A DNA stretch of 7,540 nucleotides, taken from positions 1-7,540 of the forward strand of contig JAAYQH010000100.1 of the NCBI GenBank assembly GCA_012519365.1. Direction: 5' to 3'. Each line of letters opens with the position of its first letter. The first letter of the stretch is position 1. This DNA comes from Planctomycetota bacterium. Its GTDB lineage: Bacteria; Planctomycetota; Phycisphaerae; Sedimentisphaerales; Anaerohalosphaeraceae. The position numbers were made by a program, and so were the translations under genes. The notes under the pieces were generated by a model. The model was not told the DNA's origin. It saw only the letters and a list, made by a program, of their open reading frames with translations, and did not search any database. Below, piece by piece: positions 6,358-7,540 of this stretch.

Positions 6358-6579
6358 ATGAATTATCAATGTCCCATTTGTGGTAAAGTGATTCCCTCGG
6401 CGACGACAGTCGGGGACGGCAAAAAACATATCAATGCGCCGTTTTTTCCTTTTTGTAGCGAACGATGTCGTCTGATTGACTTGGGCGCGTGGCTGGATGA
6501 GCGGTATCGGGTTGGCATTGAGCAGAATGACGACACGTCGCAGGAACAACATCCGCCGATGGAAGAGGATGATAGTTAG
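6358..6579 (+). CDS. yacG: YacG family zinc-binding protein (DNA gyrase inhibitor)
   Basis: YacG is a small zinc protein; the E. coli member binds GyrB and inhibits DNA gyrase. The zinc ligands are all present: CPIC (Cys5, Cys8) and FCSERC (Cys33, Cys37), followed by the family signature RLIDLGAWLDERYRV (38-52). The C-terminal 20 residues are acidic and disordered-looking (DDTSQEQHPPMEEDDS), in line with the variable family tail. At 73 residues the length is typical. The ATG at 6358 is six bases after the preceding stop and has only a weak purine-rich site (AAGTAAAG), so translation is probably coupled to the upstream DksA-like gene. Whether it inhibits gyrase in this organism is inferred from the family. 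Confidence 0.93.
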   Translation: MNYQCPICGKVIPSATTVGDGKKHINAPFFPFCSERCRLIDLGAWLDERYRVGIEQNDDTSQEQHPPMEEDDS

Positions 6580-6580
6580 G

Positions 6581-6601
6581 TTTTTTTGTTTTTCTTCTTT
6601 C
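6581..6601 (+). other. T-rich tract between yacG and tsaD
   Basis: Directly after the yacG stop there are 21 bases made of T with one G and three C. No GC-rich stem precedes it within yacG's end, so it is not a standard intrinsic terminator. It may act as a pause site or an upstream AT-type element for tsaD expression, or have no role. Confidence 0.35.
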
Positions 6602-6631
6602 ACTGCGACTTGTGGGGGTTCAGAACGCTAT

Positions 6632-7540
6632 ATGATGACAGCTCACAACAACGAAACATTAATTCTGGGCATTGAAACCAGTTGCGACGAAACCGCTGCG
6701 GCGGTGGTCAGCAATGGGTGCCAGATCAAATCCTCGATTGTGGCTTCCCAATCGCACCTCCATGAACGCTTCGGCGGCGTGGTGCCGGAAATTGCATCGC
6801 GTGCCCATGTGGAGCAGATTCTTCCGGTGGTTCAGGAAGCGATAGATCGGGCGGGGGTGACGGCCGAGCAGATTGCTGCGGTGGCCGTGGCCAATCAGCC
6901 GGGCCTGACGATTGCGCTGATGGTGGGTGTTACGGCGGCCAAAACGCTGGCTTGGGCATGGCAAAAGCCGCTGATCGCTGTCAATCACATTCACGCTCAT
7001 TTGCAATCGGCAATGCTTGAACAGGCTGAGGAGATTGAATTGCCTGCGGTGGCGCTGGTCGTCTCCGGCGGGCATACGAATTTGTATGATGCCGAGTCCT
7101 GCCTGGATCTTAAACTGTTGGGCAGGACGATTGATGACGCTGCCGGTGAGGCCTTTGACAAGGTCGCGGCCATTTTGAACCTGCCCTATCCGGGCGGGCC
7201 GAGTATTGAAAAAATCGCCCGAGAAGGCAATCCGAAAGCCGTTGCCTTTCCACGTACCCTGTTGGACAAATCATCTCTCGATTTTTCTTTTAGTGGGCTC
7301 AAGACCGCGGTGCTCTATCATTGTCAGGGACAGGATATGAAAGGACAAAACCGAATTCCTGGGATGAGCCGACAGGAACTGGCCGATATTGCCGCTTCGT
7401 TCCAGGCGGCGGTGGTGGATGTACTCGTTGAGAAGACCCGACGAGCGGTCGAAAAGGTCGGTGCCAAGACTGTCCTTATCGGCGGGGGTGTGGCGGCTAA
7501 CAGCGCCTTGAGGCAGGCGATGGAAACCCTGGCGAGCCGA
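6632..7540 (+). CDS. tsaD: tRNA N6-threonylcarbamoyladenosine transferase TsaD, 5' part (3' end outside window)
   Basis: TsaD transfers the threonylcarbamoyl group onto A37 of ANN-reading tRNAs, acting with TsaB and TsaE in the cytosol. The frame is open from ATG 6632 to the window edge, giving 303 of roughly 340 expected residues. It has the ASKHA-type start ILGIETSCDETAAAVV, the NHIHAH metal motif (His119, His123), SGGHT (145-149), DDAAGEAFDK, YPGGP, FSFSGLKTAV and GGGVAANSALR. The last metal ligand, an Asp near the C-terminus, should lie just past the window. Two ATGs in tandem (6632, 6635) could start it; the only purine-rich site is GGGGG at 6614-6618, 13 bases upstream, so initiation looks weak or coupled to yacG 52 bases before. 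No other start codon in this frame lies between the yacG stop and 6632. Confidence 0.96.
   Translation, partial: MMTAHNNETLILGIETSCDETAAAVVSNGCQIKSSIVASQSHLHERFGGVVPEIASRAHVEQILPVVQEAIDRAGVTAEQIAAVAVANQPGLTIALMVGVTAAKTLAWAWQKPLIAVNHIHAHLQSAMLEQAEEIELPAVALVVSGGHTNLYDAESCLDLKLLGRTIDDAAGEAFDKVAAILNLPYPGGPSIEKIAREGNPKAVAFPRTLLDKSSLDFSFSGLKTAVLYHCQGQDMKGQNRIPGMSRQELADIAASFQAAVVDVLVEKTRRAVEKVGAKTVLIGGGVAANSALRQAMETLASR

Noticed and set aside
6581..6601. Intrinsic terminator after yacG
   Set aside because: The T-run is present, but no GC-rich hairpin precedes it in the last 40 bases of yacG.
1..7540. Mobile element, CRISPR, prophage or defence system
   Set aside because: No transposase, integrase, repeat array, attachment site or defence domain was seen. 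Every gene belongs to a common chromosomal family, and codon and base use look even apart from the AT-rich spacers and the Lys-rich tail.

Overview
No tools were run, so everything here is by-eye reading. All genes in this 7.5 kb window lie on the + strand. It looks like a bacterial chromosome core region rather than a mobile or accessory island. Base composition is moderately GC-rich in the coding regions. Three things fit a Planctomycetota-type genome, perhaps Phycisphaerae or relatives: a MutL carrying its own endonuclease motif, a DksA/TraR-family protein with a long lysine-rich N-terminal tail and a degenerate zinc site, and a Gram-negative-style lipoprotein-BtuCD transporter. That placement is inference, not proof.

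Layout. The window opens inside gpmI (glycolytic phosphoglycerate mutase, 3' two-thirds or less visible). A 62-base gap holding a perfect 11-bp inverted repeat separates it from mutL. A compact block follows: mutL, then a three-gene ABC importer (substrate-binding lipoprotein, BtuC/FecCD permease, ATPase). Its junctions are a 1-base overlap (TGATG), a 3-base gap and a 4-base overlap (ATGA). A roughly 217-base AT-rich spacer (5337-5553) holds a weak terminator candidate and probably the promoter for the next unit. That unit is a DksA/TraR-like protein with a GTG start, yacG (small zinc protein) 6 bases later, and, after a T-rich spacer, tsaD (tRNA t6A synthesis), which runs off the right edge.

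Working together. The importer trio should form one complex for a corrinoid, haem or Fe-siderophore type ligand. Its joining to a mismatch-repair gene is probably co-transcription without shared function. The second unit groups housekeeping regulators of transcription, DNA topology and translation.

I did not find a convincing undescribed system. The most distinctive object is the DksA/TraR-like protein. It has a histone-H1-like basic N-tail, a strongly acidic C-tail, and three of the four zinc cysteines replaced. I saw no tRNA, rRNA, CRISPR array, insertion sequence or minus-strand gene.
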